DNA from: Certhia americana
Taxonomy: Eukaryota > Chordata > Aves > Passeriformes > Certhiidae
Reading direction: 5' to 3'
DNA length: 64,000 bases
Assembly (NCBI GenBank): GCA_018697195.1
Contig: CM031860.1
Coordinates: forward strand, 60,838,509-60,902,508
A model generated the notes under the pieces. That model had not been told where the DNA came from. It was given only the letters and a program-made list of their open reading frames with translations, and ran no database searches. Shown here piece after piece: positions 50,801 through 60,347 of this stretch (within the stretch, counting starts at the first letter, position 1; each line of letters begins with the position of its first letter). The translations under genes and the position numbers were made by a program.

Positions 50801-52812
50801 GGTCACCAGCTCAGTTTTTCTGCCAGGGCATAGATCTGCAACAGAATTTGCATTTGTATGTTGTATGCTGTTTTGTTGTTACTCCCTATCCCCAACATAA
50901 ATCACCATTTAAAAATCACAATTAAGTATTTTTGGCTGGGAAATTGTCATGCATCTACAGAATGGATTTTGTTGCTTTCACAGCTGAATTCTGTGAAATC
51001 TGTTAAGTAAGGGTCATGACCTAAAGGGGTAATTATCTGGAACTGTAATTTCCCAAGATAAATTTTTATGTTAATTTCTTCCACAGATTGAAGTGGACCT
51101 CGGTAAAAAGTGCTGGTATCATTCAATATTTGCCTGTCCCATTCTTCGTCAGCAAACAACAGATAATAATCCACCTATGAAATTAGTCTGTGGTCATATT
51201 ATATCCAGAGATGCTTTGAATAAAATGTTTAATGGCAGCAAGTAAGTATCATTCTTTTATTTCAAACAACATACAGACAAGGACACATCTTAAGACTAGA
51301 ATACTGTGTTTTGGGAAAAATGAGTCTATAATTATGTGATTGGTGGAAGCTTGTTAATCTTGGGGAATGGCTTGAAAGGTGGATAAGTTGTGTTGATGCA
51401 GTGGAGAAAAGCATAATAAACTCTCTGATGTTGTTGAAAGTGAGCTTGCATGAAGGAATGCAGCGAGCAGAGCAATTTTTCATGTTGTAACCACCACTGT
51501 GTTGTTTTAAATTCAAACTGGGAGGCTTTATACACACAGTTTTTCCTTAGGAGCAAGGTTAGTAATGCATGAAAAATCTCTTGAAAAATAAAATGAAACC
51601 TCTGGGGGAAATATGGCTTAGTAATTGAGCAAGGAAAGGAATTATAACTGTGGAAATACTCCTCCTTAGATATCCATGGGGTGCTTCAGGCTTTTGGGAA
51701 GGAGGAAATGGGAGAGAAATCTATACAGATTTTCTTGAGGAAGAACAGTGGTTATTTGGATTGAATATATACAGCTTCTGTGGAGGCTGTCAGCTTAATT
51801 TAGAGATGTAAGTCATTCTGGGAAATCCAGTGTGAAAATAAGTGAGGCTATGAATGAAAATGTCAAGTGATGTTTGCATTCTGAGCCCTGTTAGAAAAGC
51901 CTTAAGGGATGCCTTTGTGAGTGACTTTGGGTGACTTTAGCCGTTTTAAGCAGTAAACTTGCTGCTACATCATTCCTGTCCCTGATCACTCATTGCTGGC
52001 ACTTTCATTGATCAGTTTTACTGACAGCACAGCTCTGACTATATTCACTTTGGAAGGGTGGGTGGGGGGAGAAGGTAAAATGCCCAGACTTAGGAGATGG
52101 GTGGTAAAATGAATCAATGCTTCAAAAAAGAATCAATTTCTTCAAAAAGAAGAAATATTGTAAGTGGGTAGGATTGTATGAGTGGAGATCTCAACAGGGA
52201 TACCAGGCTGACCCTTCAGTCATAGCCTGCAGGAGCTGATCTAAGTGGGTTGGAAAATCACAGCATTTTGGGAACCAGACACTAAACACTGACTGTTCAG
52301 AATGCCACAGTGAAAGCTACCAGCTGATTTAAAATTACTGCAAGGCCAGGCTGGATGGGGCTCCAGGCAACATGGTCTAGTGAAAAGTGTCCCTGCCTAT
52401 GGCAGCAGGGTTGGAATGAAATGGTCCTTAAGGCCCCTTCCAACCCAAACCATTTTGTGATTCTAAAATGCAACAAGAAAATCCAGAAGTAGGAATAATA
52501 ACTATAGAGAAATTGCTCTTTATGATAATCTAATAATTCAGGGGCTTGTGGGTTAAAGCTGGGAGACTATAACTAGAACAAACAGCATGGTAAGTTTTCT
52601 CTCAGCCAAATGTGACTTTTAATGGAGCCAAGTAAAGTGTTGTGGCTTAAGAGTGCAGTTGTTTCCTGCTACAGGGGGAAAACTCAATACCTGTAGTGTT
52701 CTGTTGTCACCCATTGCCCCAATTCTAACACATTGTCTTTGTCCCCAGGTTAAAATGCCCCTATTGTCCAATGGAACAGAGCCCTGGAGATGCCAAACAG
52801 ATATTTTTCTGA
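29743..52812 (+). CDS. RMND5A: RMND5A, RING-type subunit of the CTLH/GID E3 ubiquitin ligase, complete coding gene
   Basis: Homologue of yeast Rmd5/Gid2. It pairs with MAEA (Gid9) to form the catalytic RING dimer of the CTLH complex, a cytoplasmic and nuclear ubiquitin ligase. Nine coding exons: 29743-29884, 34373-34515, 40718-40852, 40997-41097, 45294-45460, 46164-46329, 48948-49050, 51087-51241, 52749-52812. Together 1176 nt, 391 codons plus stop, the same length as human. All junctions are GT/AG and in frame. The LisH motif is at about 114-146, CTLH at about 153-210, then the CRA region. The degenerate RING lies at about 336-377 (C336, C354, H356, C374, C377), lacking the full set of zinc ligands, as is normal for this family. 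Start is the ATG giving [15 protein letters not shown]. It ends ...GDAKQIFF. Very strongly conserved; identity is secure. Confidence 0.98.
30105..30365 (+). mobile_element. CR1 LINE 3' fragment, sense orientation
   Basis: Contains aaaaggttttttcacgcaga, gaacaggctcccctgggaag, tggtcacaacaggagcctgg and ends ttccagctcagcatattcca tgattttgtgat, the sense CR1 terminus. It lies about 220 bp downstream of RMND5A exon 1, at the edge of the island. Confidence 0.85.
33821..33860 (+). repeat. 20-bp tandem duplication
   Basis: Two adjacent 20-bp copies beginning ttggagactgttca, 18 of 20 positions equal, in RMND5A intron 1. Confidence 0.9.
34373..34515 (+). CDS. RMND5A: RMND5A coding exon 2
   Basis: 143 nt after acceptor tttgtctag; donor AAG|GTATTT. 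Residues 48-95, including [20 protein letters not shown], practically as in human. Confidence 0.97.
34851..34898 (+). repeat. TA/TCTA-type microsatellite
   Basis: Starts gtgtatatctatatatctat and ends in a pure TA run (gtatatatatatatatat). Simple-sequence repeat in RMND5A intron 2. Confidence 0.9.
34940..35085 (+). mobile_element. CR1 LINE 3' remnant, sense
   Basis: Reads ctccatccctggaagtattc aaggtgactttgaggaattt, then gggttggaacaagatatctt and ends ttctgtgtgattctgag. This corresponds to the sense CR1 3' end blocks. Diverged. Confidence 0.78.
40718..40852 (+). CDS. RMND5A: RMND5A coding exon 3
   Basis: 135 nt, phase 0 at both ends, residues 96-140. It contains most of the LisH motif ([20 protein letters not shown]). 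Acceptor gtgtttcag, donor CAG|GTAACA. The small intron 3 (40853-40996, 144 bp) follows and ends in a very long T-rich tract before the acceptor. Confidence 0.97.
40997..41097 (+). CDS. RMND5A: RMND5A coding exon 4
   Basis: 101 nt, residues 141-173, end of LisH and start of CTLH ([16 protein letters not shown]). Donor is the perfect AGA|GTGAGT; the Glu codon is split GA|G. Confidence 0.97.
41098..45293 (+). other. RMND5A: RMND5A intron 4
   Basis: 4.2 kb of unique AT-rich sequence, with a short CA run near 43911-43925. No exon, clear transposon or RNA gene recognised. Confidence 0.9.
45294..45460 (+). CDS. RMND5A: RMND5A coding exon 5
   Basis: 167 nt, residues 174-229 (W-A-V-S-N-R-E-M-L through F-A-L-N-H-Q-K), the core of CTLH. 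Acceptor cttccag, donor AAAG|GTAAAT; Asp split G|AT. Confidence 0.97.
45461..46163 (+). other. RMND5A: RMND5A intron 5
   Basis: 0.7 kb, AT-rich, unique; nothing else seen. Confidence 0.92.
46164..46329 (+). CDS. RMND5A: RMND5A coding exon 6
   Basis: 166 nt, residues 230-284 ([14 protein letters not shown] through V-E-S-P-L-S-V), CRA region. Acceptor ccctcccag, donor TTAG|GTATGC. Confidence 0.97.
47049..47160 (+). repeat. T-rich low-complexity tract
   Basis: About 110 bp made of T runs of up to 20 broken by single G or short ttccttttcc interruptions. The A-rich complement is on the minus strand. It looks like a homopolymer expansion and may not be assembled exactly. Confidence 0.95.
48050..48076 (+). 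repeat. (TA)n microsatellite
   Basis: Alternating TA run (atatatatatatatatat) preceded by a T run, in RMND5A intron 6. Confidence 0.93.
48948..49050 (+). CDS. RMND5A: RMND5A coding exon 7
   Basis: 103 nt, residues 285-319 ([20 protein letters not shown]). Acceptor tttctgcag, donor CCCG|GTGAGT, ends in phase 0. Confidence 0.97.
49051..51086 (+). other. RMND5A: RMND5A intron 7
   Basis: 2.0 kb, unique; acceptor preceded by ttaatttcttccacag. No other feature recognised. Confidence 0.92.
51087..51241 (+). CDS. RMND5A: RMND5A coding exon 8
   Basis: 155 nt, residues 320-370. It carries the first half of the degenerate RING: C336 in S-I-F-A-C-P-I-L, and C354-G-H356 in K-L-V-C-G-H-I-I-S. Donor AA|GTAAGT; Lys split AA|G. 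Confidence 0.97.
51242..52748 (+). other. RMND5A: RMND5A intron 8
   Basis: 1.5 kb, unique apart from the CR1 remnant at 52338-52466 near its 3' end. Confidence 0.92.
52338..52466 (+). mobile_element. CR1 LINE 3' remnant, sense
   Basis: Reads ggctggatggggctccaggc, aagtgtccctgcctatggca, aaggccccttccaacccaaa and ends ccattttgtgattct, the classic sense CR1 3' end. It lies 283 bp before the last RMND5A exon. Confidence 0.88.
52749..52812 (+). CDS. RMND5A: RMND5A coding exon 9 (terminal)
   Basis: 64 nt including TGA at 52810-52812. Codes [20 protein letters not shown], with the last RING pair C374 and C377. Acceptor gtccccag. Confidence 0.97.
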
Positions 52813-55110
52813 AGAAAAGTTTCATTATGCAGTTTGTAAGTGACACTCTGGATTTCAGGTGCATTTCAGGAGAATTGAAACACACTTGTTCCCTTTTATG
52901 CAGCAGACTGAGGACTCCTATGTTTGTATAAGCTAATGCTACAGAAACTTTGCCAACATTTAGTATATACATACCAAGTGGAAATGCTACAGAAATATTA
53001 CCATAGGGCTTTACTATACTCTTGGTCTCCATACCTGATCAAGTTACTACACCAGCAGTTGTCATTCAATGCAGGTTTTTGTACTTAATTATATGGTGAC
53101 TTTTTACTTTTTAAAAGCAGAAATTGATCGCCCCCATTTGTTTAATATTCTTCCTGCTATTATTCTATCATTTTATTGATAACTCTCATCTTAGAGAATG
53201 TTTGTGGACAAAGTTTTATTTCCTGTAATGTGTACATAATTAAAGGTAAATACTTCAGAAAAAAAAGTTTGATAAATTGAATAGTCGTTATAAAACTAAT
53301 TTGTATTTTTTTCGCTGAAAATGCTGTGATATATTCTGAGTTTTTCTTTCAAACATTTTTTCAACTTTTACATAGAATTCAAAGTAAATGTGCATATATA
53401 TAAAGTATATAAAATATATAGCCCCAAGGGGCTACCTGTTGAAATCCATCACTAATTTATAAGGGTGATGTGTGGCTAAACTACTACTGGGGCAGAGAGG
53501 GAATAGGAAATCCTGTTCCTCTGGTTTCACGATTGAGAAGTTTGTGTAAGACAACATTCAATAAATTCTGAAGTGGAAATGCTTTTAGTCAATGACATTT
53601 GCTCTCTGGCCTTTGTAGTCATGTTCTTTGAACTTTGTATTCAGGATTAGGCTATAAATGTCATGTTGCTGTATAGTTTAATAGTCATTATAGTGTGCTA
53701 TTTATAAACAGTTATCAAAACCAAATAAATTGTAGAAGTATTCATTGTTAAATGGGGGGAAAAGCATGTTCTGATGCAATCTACTGATCACGACTGCACT
53801 TGGCAGAACTGGGCCCTACATCATATATTAGGAGGTAGCAAGTTTTCTGTAGCTTGAGAACACTTTGCTTCTAGCCTTGTTTTTGTAGTAGAATATTACT
53901 GCCATTGCCACTTTCTCTGCTAAATTTGTCATATGGTTGACTAGGTAAATTTGTACTCATAAAGGAGACGTAGATCACGGCAGTTAAATCTTTTTTAGTG
54001 TGCATATATTTGTATTTATTGCACTGTCCTATAGTAGGGCAAGCTGCCATAAGGCATGCAAAGCTACATGTAAAATTATATTTCTGTATTGTGTAGTTAA
54101 AAACCAACAACCAACCAATCCCAAGCTTGTCTGGTTGAACACTGACACACTGGTTGAATGCACTAGCACAATGCACTACAGAGAAGAACCGCCTTTGGGA
54201 AATCTACACCTTTTGAATTTGTCACCTGACTGGAGAGACTGAGTCGGACTCTTATGGGATCAGTGACAATGGACAAACCTCCAGAGACATTACAAAGTGA
54301 GGAGCGAGTCAAGGCACACAGATTTTAAACTTCAGATGTGTTTGATACATGTGAAAAAATACAGGTGTGTGATTTTCTGCAAAACTTACGTTGTATTCAC
54401 ACTGAGTTCCAAACAGCCGCGTTACCAGGTGGTAAAATCAACAATAAACGGGTGAGGATATTATTTTCCATGTAGGTTTCCTAGTCTTGCTGAAATTACT
54501 TTTAATATTTTCTTTTGACTGCAATTGCTTAATGCTTTGGATCTATATGAAATGGCATATGAAGTAATTAAAACCCCAACAAACCCAAGCAGTAATAACA
54601 ACCCCCCACACCACCAGCCTGAAGTGTGAGTGCTGCATCTTTCTCTGTTACACTGATGGTATTTTAGCCCTGGTGTGAACACCACTAAATGTTGATAGCT
54701 TAGAGCCCAAGAATGGAAGAGTTATTTAATGGAAAGAGGGTACAAATTCACCTTGGTTATTAAATATCACCTTAACTAGTGTATGTTACAGAACCATAGC
54801 TAATTCAAAAACTCTGTTTTCACCAGCTCATTGCCTTTCTTTCCCTATCTGCCTGTACATAGAAAAATCCTTGCCTGCAGTTGTGCAGCTCCACCAACAG
54901 ATGATGCTCACGGTTCAGTACCGAGGGTGTGCGTGCTCACCCTAATGGGAGGCTGTGCTGGGCATTTGGGAAGCACAGCAGCTTGATTGGCACAAACCAT
55001 CACTTCACAGGGCAAACTGGATTTAGGTTCTCTCCTGCTACTGCCTGCTATGCTTCTGGTAACAGGAGAACGTGCTTGCAGGGGAAAAGTGAATAAAACT
55101 TCCATACTCT
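52813..55110 (+). other. RMND5A: RMND5A 3' untranslated region (end uncertain)
   Basis: AT-rich, no coding signature. AATAAA hexamers on the plus strand at 53560-53565, 53724-53729, 54443-54448 and 55092-55097 are candidate poly(A) signals, so alternative 3' ends are likely. The 3'UTR may extend further, for example to the AATAAA at 56714-56719. I cannot fix its end without transcript data. Confidence 0.5.
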
Positions 55111-58100
55111 TAAGTATAGTTGGCGTCTGATGTGTGTGTATTGCCCTTAACAGGATGGGAATATCCAGCGTGAAAAAAGCATTTGATTTTGAAGCTCTGG
55201 TGCTATCTGAGATGTCTCCATTTCAGAGTCTGGTCCAAAACTGTGGCCTTAAACTAGTCCCCAAAGTAGCCCTGTGTATCCCAAATGCCTTTTAGTGCTG
55301 CAGGATGGGAATAAAGAAACTCAGTGTGTTTGTATCTATCCAGATCACCGAGTCACCCCTTGGACTGTGCTGGGCTCACAGCTGGTGCTTCTCCCCCTTG
55401 CAGACTGTCAGAACAGCAGCTCTGAGCAAGTGCACCCATTAGTGATGTGCACGAGCATCAAGTGAAGAATTTTTTGACCATGCTTATGTGAAGTTTAACT
55501 TATGGGTCCTCCAAAAGTAATGGATGTTTATAAACTTGATTTTCATAGCAGCAGCTTGTTCAGAGTGTCACTCCGATGTCTATTAATAGACTTGAAGTTT
55601 AATTTTTGTAAATGTCTTAAATAGGAAATGTATTGCAATGTGTTCTTGTGGTGTTTCAGGTCTGACTTGTGTTACAAAGCATTATCAAAACTTCAAAAGA
55701 GTAGGAAAGAAGAGTAGCACATAGCCTTTTTAAACTTCAAAGGTATTGTTCATTTTTGGCTGTCATTTACGCAAAGTTCATGTCCTTTCCTCCTGTTAGT
55801 ACTCTGGTTGTTGGTCTGCTCTCTGAAGTATTTTTTAATTAAGTGGTTTCCTGCTGTGACTTCAGCACTGCGCATTGCAACTAGGCATGGATGAACTAAC
55901 AACCTTCCCTCCTAAAAGCAGTGTTCCTCCATGGAAACACTGTATTGATTTCAGTCTCTGTGCGCTTAATTAACGTGGGGAGAAGCTGAAGTGGATGCTG
56001 TGTGTTACCAGTAATGAGACAGAGCTTCTGATCTCTCTTAGCTTAGACCTGTCTCCACTGTTGCTTTGAATCTTTCTTCTTGACACTTTATAGGATGGCT
56101 GCTGCTAAAATTCAAGGTTGAAGTTACTTATCACTAGGAGCTGACTTGCCAAGTTAAAGGTAGTAAATTTGGGTTAGATTTTCCTTGCAAGGTTTGTTTG
56201 CCCACTGCAAGCTGCAGGTTTTCTTTCTGTGCTTATCACTTCAGAGGTTGCTTAGTCTCTCGGGCCTGGAGGGATAACATGGTCATTAATCCATCCTTTC
56301 CTTTTGCAAGTAGGAGACTGAAGTGTAGGGGAAGAAGCTTTTGGTACAAGACATTGAAAAAAAAGAGTCTGGCAGCAATGATTTGTAGTGAGTAAAGCTG
56401 TAATGTGGTGTTACATCACTACTGTGATTTTAACAACTGTGATTTTAATTCAAGTCTAAATATATAAAAAGGAAGAGTTGTTTGCAAAAATGTATACATG
56501 TAAGATGAGAGCGACTTAACCTTTCTTTATGACTTTGAGTGTGCATTAAGTTAGCAGTCCTGTAGAGAAATACAGGAATTTTTACTCTCTTAGCTCTTAC
56601 TGAGTCCTGCTGGGCCTGTATTTAGAAAGTGGTGTTTTGGATCACATTGCTATGAGAAACAAAGCCCACTCCTCACAATTTTAAGTGTTTAATATGAGAT
56701 ACTAAGGCTCATCAATAAAGCAAAAGTAACAGTAACAGCCAGAGGCGCACCCAGTTCTTCAGCCAGCATTCCTTTATACTGTTGCAGTTGATTACTTTCC
56801 CAAGTGACTGCACATTTCCAGAGCCCCTGTACCAAACTCCAGCTCTGGTTGCTGCAGCATTGCAGAAGTTCGCAGCTCCAGTCTCAGGAGGTCTGGCACG
56901 GAGGCAGTCTGGGGTGGTCTGATGCCACTTGAGACTTGGTATTCTCCTTTTAGGGTATCTTGTTCTCTGCCTCTGCTATCTTGGTTATACATTTTGCAAG
57001 AGCAGCCATATCTTGTGATACATCTTTTGCAAGCACACCTACATGTGATAGCCTTGCTTCATGCACAGTTTTAGTTACACTGTCCACAAAAGCAAGTGCA
57101 ATTTGCACTGTATCTACATAAGTAGTTACAATTTATAATAATTGCTAAAAGCAAATACATAATAGCGCAGGCAACTGTTACATAGCAGATTGTAACAGTT
57201 ATGATTTGCTCCATATTAGTTTGGAGCAAGTGTGCAATTAGGTACTCAACCTCTGGACAAGTGCATTCTTTCTCCTCTTTGAAGGTCCTTCTCCATGCCA
57301 GGCTCCAGTTTGCCCTGTGTCAGCCTGTAACAGCTGCCAGCCTTTGCCTCTGCACCCTGCTCAGTCAGCTCACTGTGGAACTAGAACCTCTTCCATGTGC
57401 TGTAGCCAAAAGCTGTCAGATCTGTAGGGCCTGTCCAACAACATCTTTCTGCATGCACAAACAAGCACCCTTGAGCTGCTTCTCTGCGCTCCAGCTCAGC
57501 CAGTCCTCCTCTTCTTATTAGTGCAAGCAGCACTCCAGGCTTCTTGCCTAAGCGTTGCCACTCAACCACAAACCCAGCCAGTTTACCCTGAACATGCATG
57601 ATTTGCTAGAGGTGTATGTATGCAAGGCTGGAGTTGCTCTTGGCACTTTCCCTTCTCACTGCTGCACTGATACTTACAATTGCTTCTTAACATTTTAGTG
57701 CAAAAGATGTAATTTGGGTTTTGCCTCCTACTGGCACCTTATTAGTAGGGGTGCAAAGGTCTTCTAAAGGAAATCCAGATTGTAAGTGGATTATAAAGAA
57801 CATTGCTCCTCAGCTTTACCCTTCAGTGGAAAATGTTACAGGCTCTTTTGAGCCATGGATTTATATCCAAGGTCAGTACTGGGTGCAGCTGAGCTGAGCT
57901 GGAACACAAGCTGATCAAGGGACTATGGAAGGAAGAGCTGGCAAAGGAAGTTAGTGTTGCTTTGGAGAGCTGTGCTGGGTCACTGCCTCTGCTGGGCAGT
58001 TCTGTGGTGAAGTTGGTCATTTTTGGGGTATTGAGTAAGAAACTGGGGCAGTGATTACAAACAGGTTTGTTTCGATGCTCATCCCAAGCTGTTCTGGTCC

Positions 58101-58900
58101 TCTCAGCCTTGTGACCTGCTGCAGAGAGGATTGTGCTGCTTTTGCAGCAGAGGTGGAATCAGAGCAGTTCAGTGCAATGTGTTGGGTATATTTGTAGAAC
58201 ATACTAAAATTTAAGGAGCTCAGTGATAGAAAGCCTTGTGTAAGAAGAGATAGAAGGACAAGTTTCCTCCAGGGTGTTTTGGGATGGACATGAACATGTA
58301 GGATCTCAGAAAATCCACAGGTGGAGAGCTTGATTTGCTTTTCAACTCCCTTTTTTTATAGGCTTATGCTAACTCATGATATCTGTTGCAGTGGTACTAG
58401 AGGTCAAAAATGGGAAGATTCCATTGTGCAGTGGATTTGGAGCTGTGTTCAGGAGGGTGATTACCACTGTCAGTGTTGTAGTTCTTTTTTAGATGTTGAT
58501 TTCCTGTGCAAATGAAAGACTGCAGAAAAAGCACCAACAAGCAAACCCAACAAAATGATGAGAAAACCCAAACCAAAAGATTCCCTTCTTCCAGTTCTTC
58601 ACTGCATCAATCTTGCCTGGATCAATATTCCTTCAGGACTGGGGTCTTAGTGCAGCACTGCATGGTGGAGCATCACTATTAGTAATGTCAGATAATACTG
58701 CCCAAATATGCATATTTTTTATTTCTTGTGGTTTTATTTTTCTCTGTTTATCCTACCTTAGGATTCCATGCAGTACTGAGGACTTTGTTGTACATGTGTT
58801 CATCTTACTGAAATGCTTTTTTGAATTTAAGTACCCATGTCCTGTTTCTTCCCACAGGATTGCCCTCTGTAGGGCTCCCAAGCAGTAGAACAGGCAATAA
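55111..58900. other. region between convergent RMND5A and CD8A-like 3' ends
   Basis: No gene recognised. 56740-57140 has unusually open frames on the minus strand without a known family. 57600-57895 has a short open frame on the plus strand. Both are treated under findings. No clear CR1 here. Confidence 0.5.
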
Positions 58901-58904
58901 ATAA

Positions 58905-59367
58905 TTAATCTCTGGGTCAGGACATTGTAATTTTATTTGGAAGAATAACAATGCTTACAGGGATTGCAATGCAGAAGAATGCTTTTGGTCAACTCTGAGC
59001 AGCTTTCTGTTCAATGTTCATACATTTAATTTTGGTGTGTGTCACATGTCACATTCAATGACATTGAATAGAGAAAACACATTTTAAAGGCAGTGTTTCC
59101 CGTGCATAAAACATGGCAGTTTGTTGGGAAAGAACCCCGAATGCTGCAGTCAGATCGTTGCACCTCCTTTGTACAAAATCACTGCAAAGAGCAGGAGTGG
59201 GAGGGGAAGGGCACTCTGAAATTGTGAAGATGATTTGTTGGAAGATAAACAGGCAGTGACTGGATCCTTCTCTGCACTGTCCTGGTTATCCCTCGCCTCC
59301 CAAAGCAGCCAGAACATCCACCTATCCCTCTAAGGGGTAGGGCTGTGGTTCCAGGCCAGAGGTGCAT
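58905..59367 (-). other. CD8A: 3'UTR of CD8A-like gene with poly(A) signal
   Basis: Continuous with the terminal coding exon. A canonical AATAAA on the minus strand lies at 58937-58932, about 430 nt after the stop codon; cleavage is expected at about 58905-58922. The presence of a normal poly(A) signal supports a real terminal exon. Confidence 0.6.
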
Positions 59368-59503
59368 TTAGAGGGGGTTGTGGTGAGCCTTCCATTGACG
59401 CAGCATGAAGGTGACAGCCAGGAGCTGGAGGAGCAGGAGGCAGAGGCCTGCCAAGGGGACCCAGAGGAAGAGGAGGCAGAAGTCACCCAGGTCTTCCTGC
59501 ATT
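59368..59503 (-). CDS. CD8A: CD8A-like transmembrane/terminal exon (partial gene)
   Basis: Minus-strand exon of 44 codons plus TAA (59370-59368). It reads MQEDLGDFC, then a 21-residue hydrophobic span containing L-W-V-P-L-A-G-L-C-L-L-L-L, then a tail L-R-Q-W-K-A-H-H-N-P-L. The pattern L-x-D-F-(x)-C followed by W-x-P-L-A-G corresponds to the hinge end and membrane segment of CD8 alpha (human has D-F-A-C-D-I-Y-I-W-A-P-L-A-G). CD8 alpha is the T-cell co-receptor chain for MHC class I. Its position next to RMND5A and in opposite orientation matches mammalian synteny. The acceptor is either CAACAG (exon starts 59503) or TTCCTGCAG (starts 59510); the former keeps phase with the hinge exon. Oddity: the tail is very short and lacks the Cys-x-Cys Lck-binding motif of CD8 alpha. 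It could be a paralogue, an isoform or a decayed copy. Confidence 0.62.
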
Positions 59504-59884
59504 CTGTTGCCTGCAGGAATTAAGAGGGAAGGTCCACCAGGTGCTCACAGCTGGTGTTCCAGCCAGTTCTGGTGGAGCCAAGGGAGCTGCCCAGGGCCCT
59601 CCTGGTGTGCCTGAGGCAGAGAGCTTCCCCTGGGCCTGCAGTGATGTTCTACTGCTGTCAGCATTTTCCTGGGAACTGGAGGGAGGACATGTGGCCAAAT
59701 GTTTTCCTGTGTCCTCTGATGAGGCTAAAAGCAGATCTGGTCCCTGAAGCTCTATCTTCCCTCCTGCTGTTCCTGGCGTGCTTGAGACATGAGACATGCT
59801 CATGCTTTTTACATTATCCTTAGCCTTTCCTATGGGGGATGAAATGATGGGATTTAATCCTATTAAGTGCTAAAGCTGTATGGA

Positions 59885-60347
59885 TTTTCACTCTCCCCCA
59901 TCCCAAAATATCTGCAGGAACTCCCTTAGTATCAGTGGACAAGGGTCTAGCTCTTCCCTCTCCCTCCCTGCATCCAAGCTACCTGGATCTGGTGTCTTCT
60001 GGCAGGAGACCTTTTTCAGTGATGCCTCACTGGGCAGTGTGTCCTGCTGTGGTGGGTCCTGGTAGGGTGGGTACCACTACAGTGGTGGCTATAACTGAAA
60101 TTGATGAATTCAGCATGGAGGGAAATACAACAAAATAATTCTGTCCTGCCTTCCTGCTGTCCAGCTAGGGCATAGCTGTTCCTGTCCACAGCAAAGGCCT
60201 CAGCTCTGGGGGAACTTCATAGAGCCAGATTTGGATGGGGTCTCCCTAAAGAGGCTGTGTGGATGCTCTCTCTCCTTCCTGATCCCAAAATGCCCCCCCC
60301 GGTATCAGTGGACCAGAGTGCAGCCCTTCCCCTCTCCCTCCCTCCAG
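59885..60347. repeat. pair of related segments about 365 bp apart flanking the hinge exon
   Basis: 59899-59978 and 60271-60347 share atcccaaaat, then gtatcagtggac, then cttccc-tctccctccctcc in the same order and spacing. They are diverged direct repeats; the second copy runs straight into the N gap. Confidence 0.75.
60031..60094 (-). CDS. CD8A: candidate hinge (stalk) exon of CD8A-like gene
   Basis: Minus-strand segment between acceptor ATTTCAG and donor CCA|GTGAGG. Read in phase 1, as is usual for Ig-superfamily exons, it codes I-A-T-T-V-V-V-P-T-L-P-G-P-T-T-A-G-H-T-A. This is a Thr/Pro-rich, O-glycosylation-prone stalk as expected before a CD8 alpha membrane exon. It ends in phase 2 and joins the terminal exon at 59503 in frame (Gln split CA|A). 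If instead the downstream donors at about 60010 or 59982 are used, the frame runs into the TGA that overlaps this donor. The upstream Ig-V exon was not identified. Confidence 0.48.

Noticed and set aside
58321..58515. Plus-strand frame with an Ig-like Q-E-G-D-Y-H-C motif
   Set aside because: No paired upstream Cys or Trp in Ig spacing, wrong strand for the CD8A-like gene, no flanking splice logic; probably chance.
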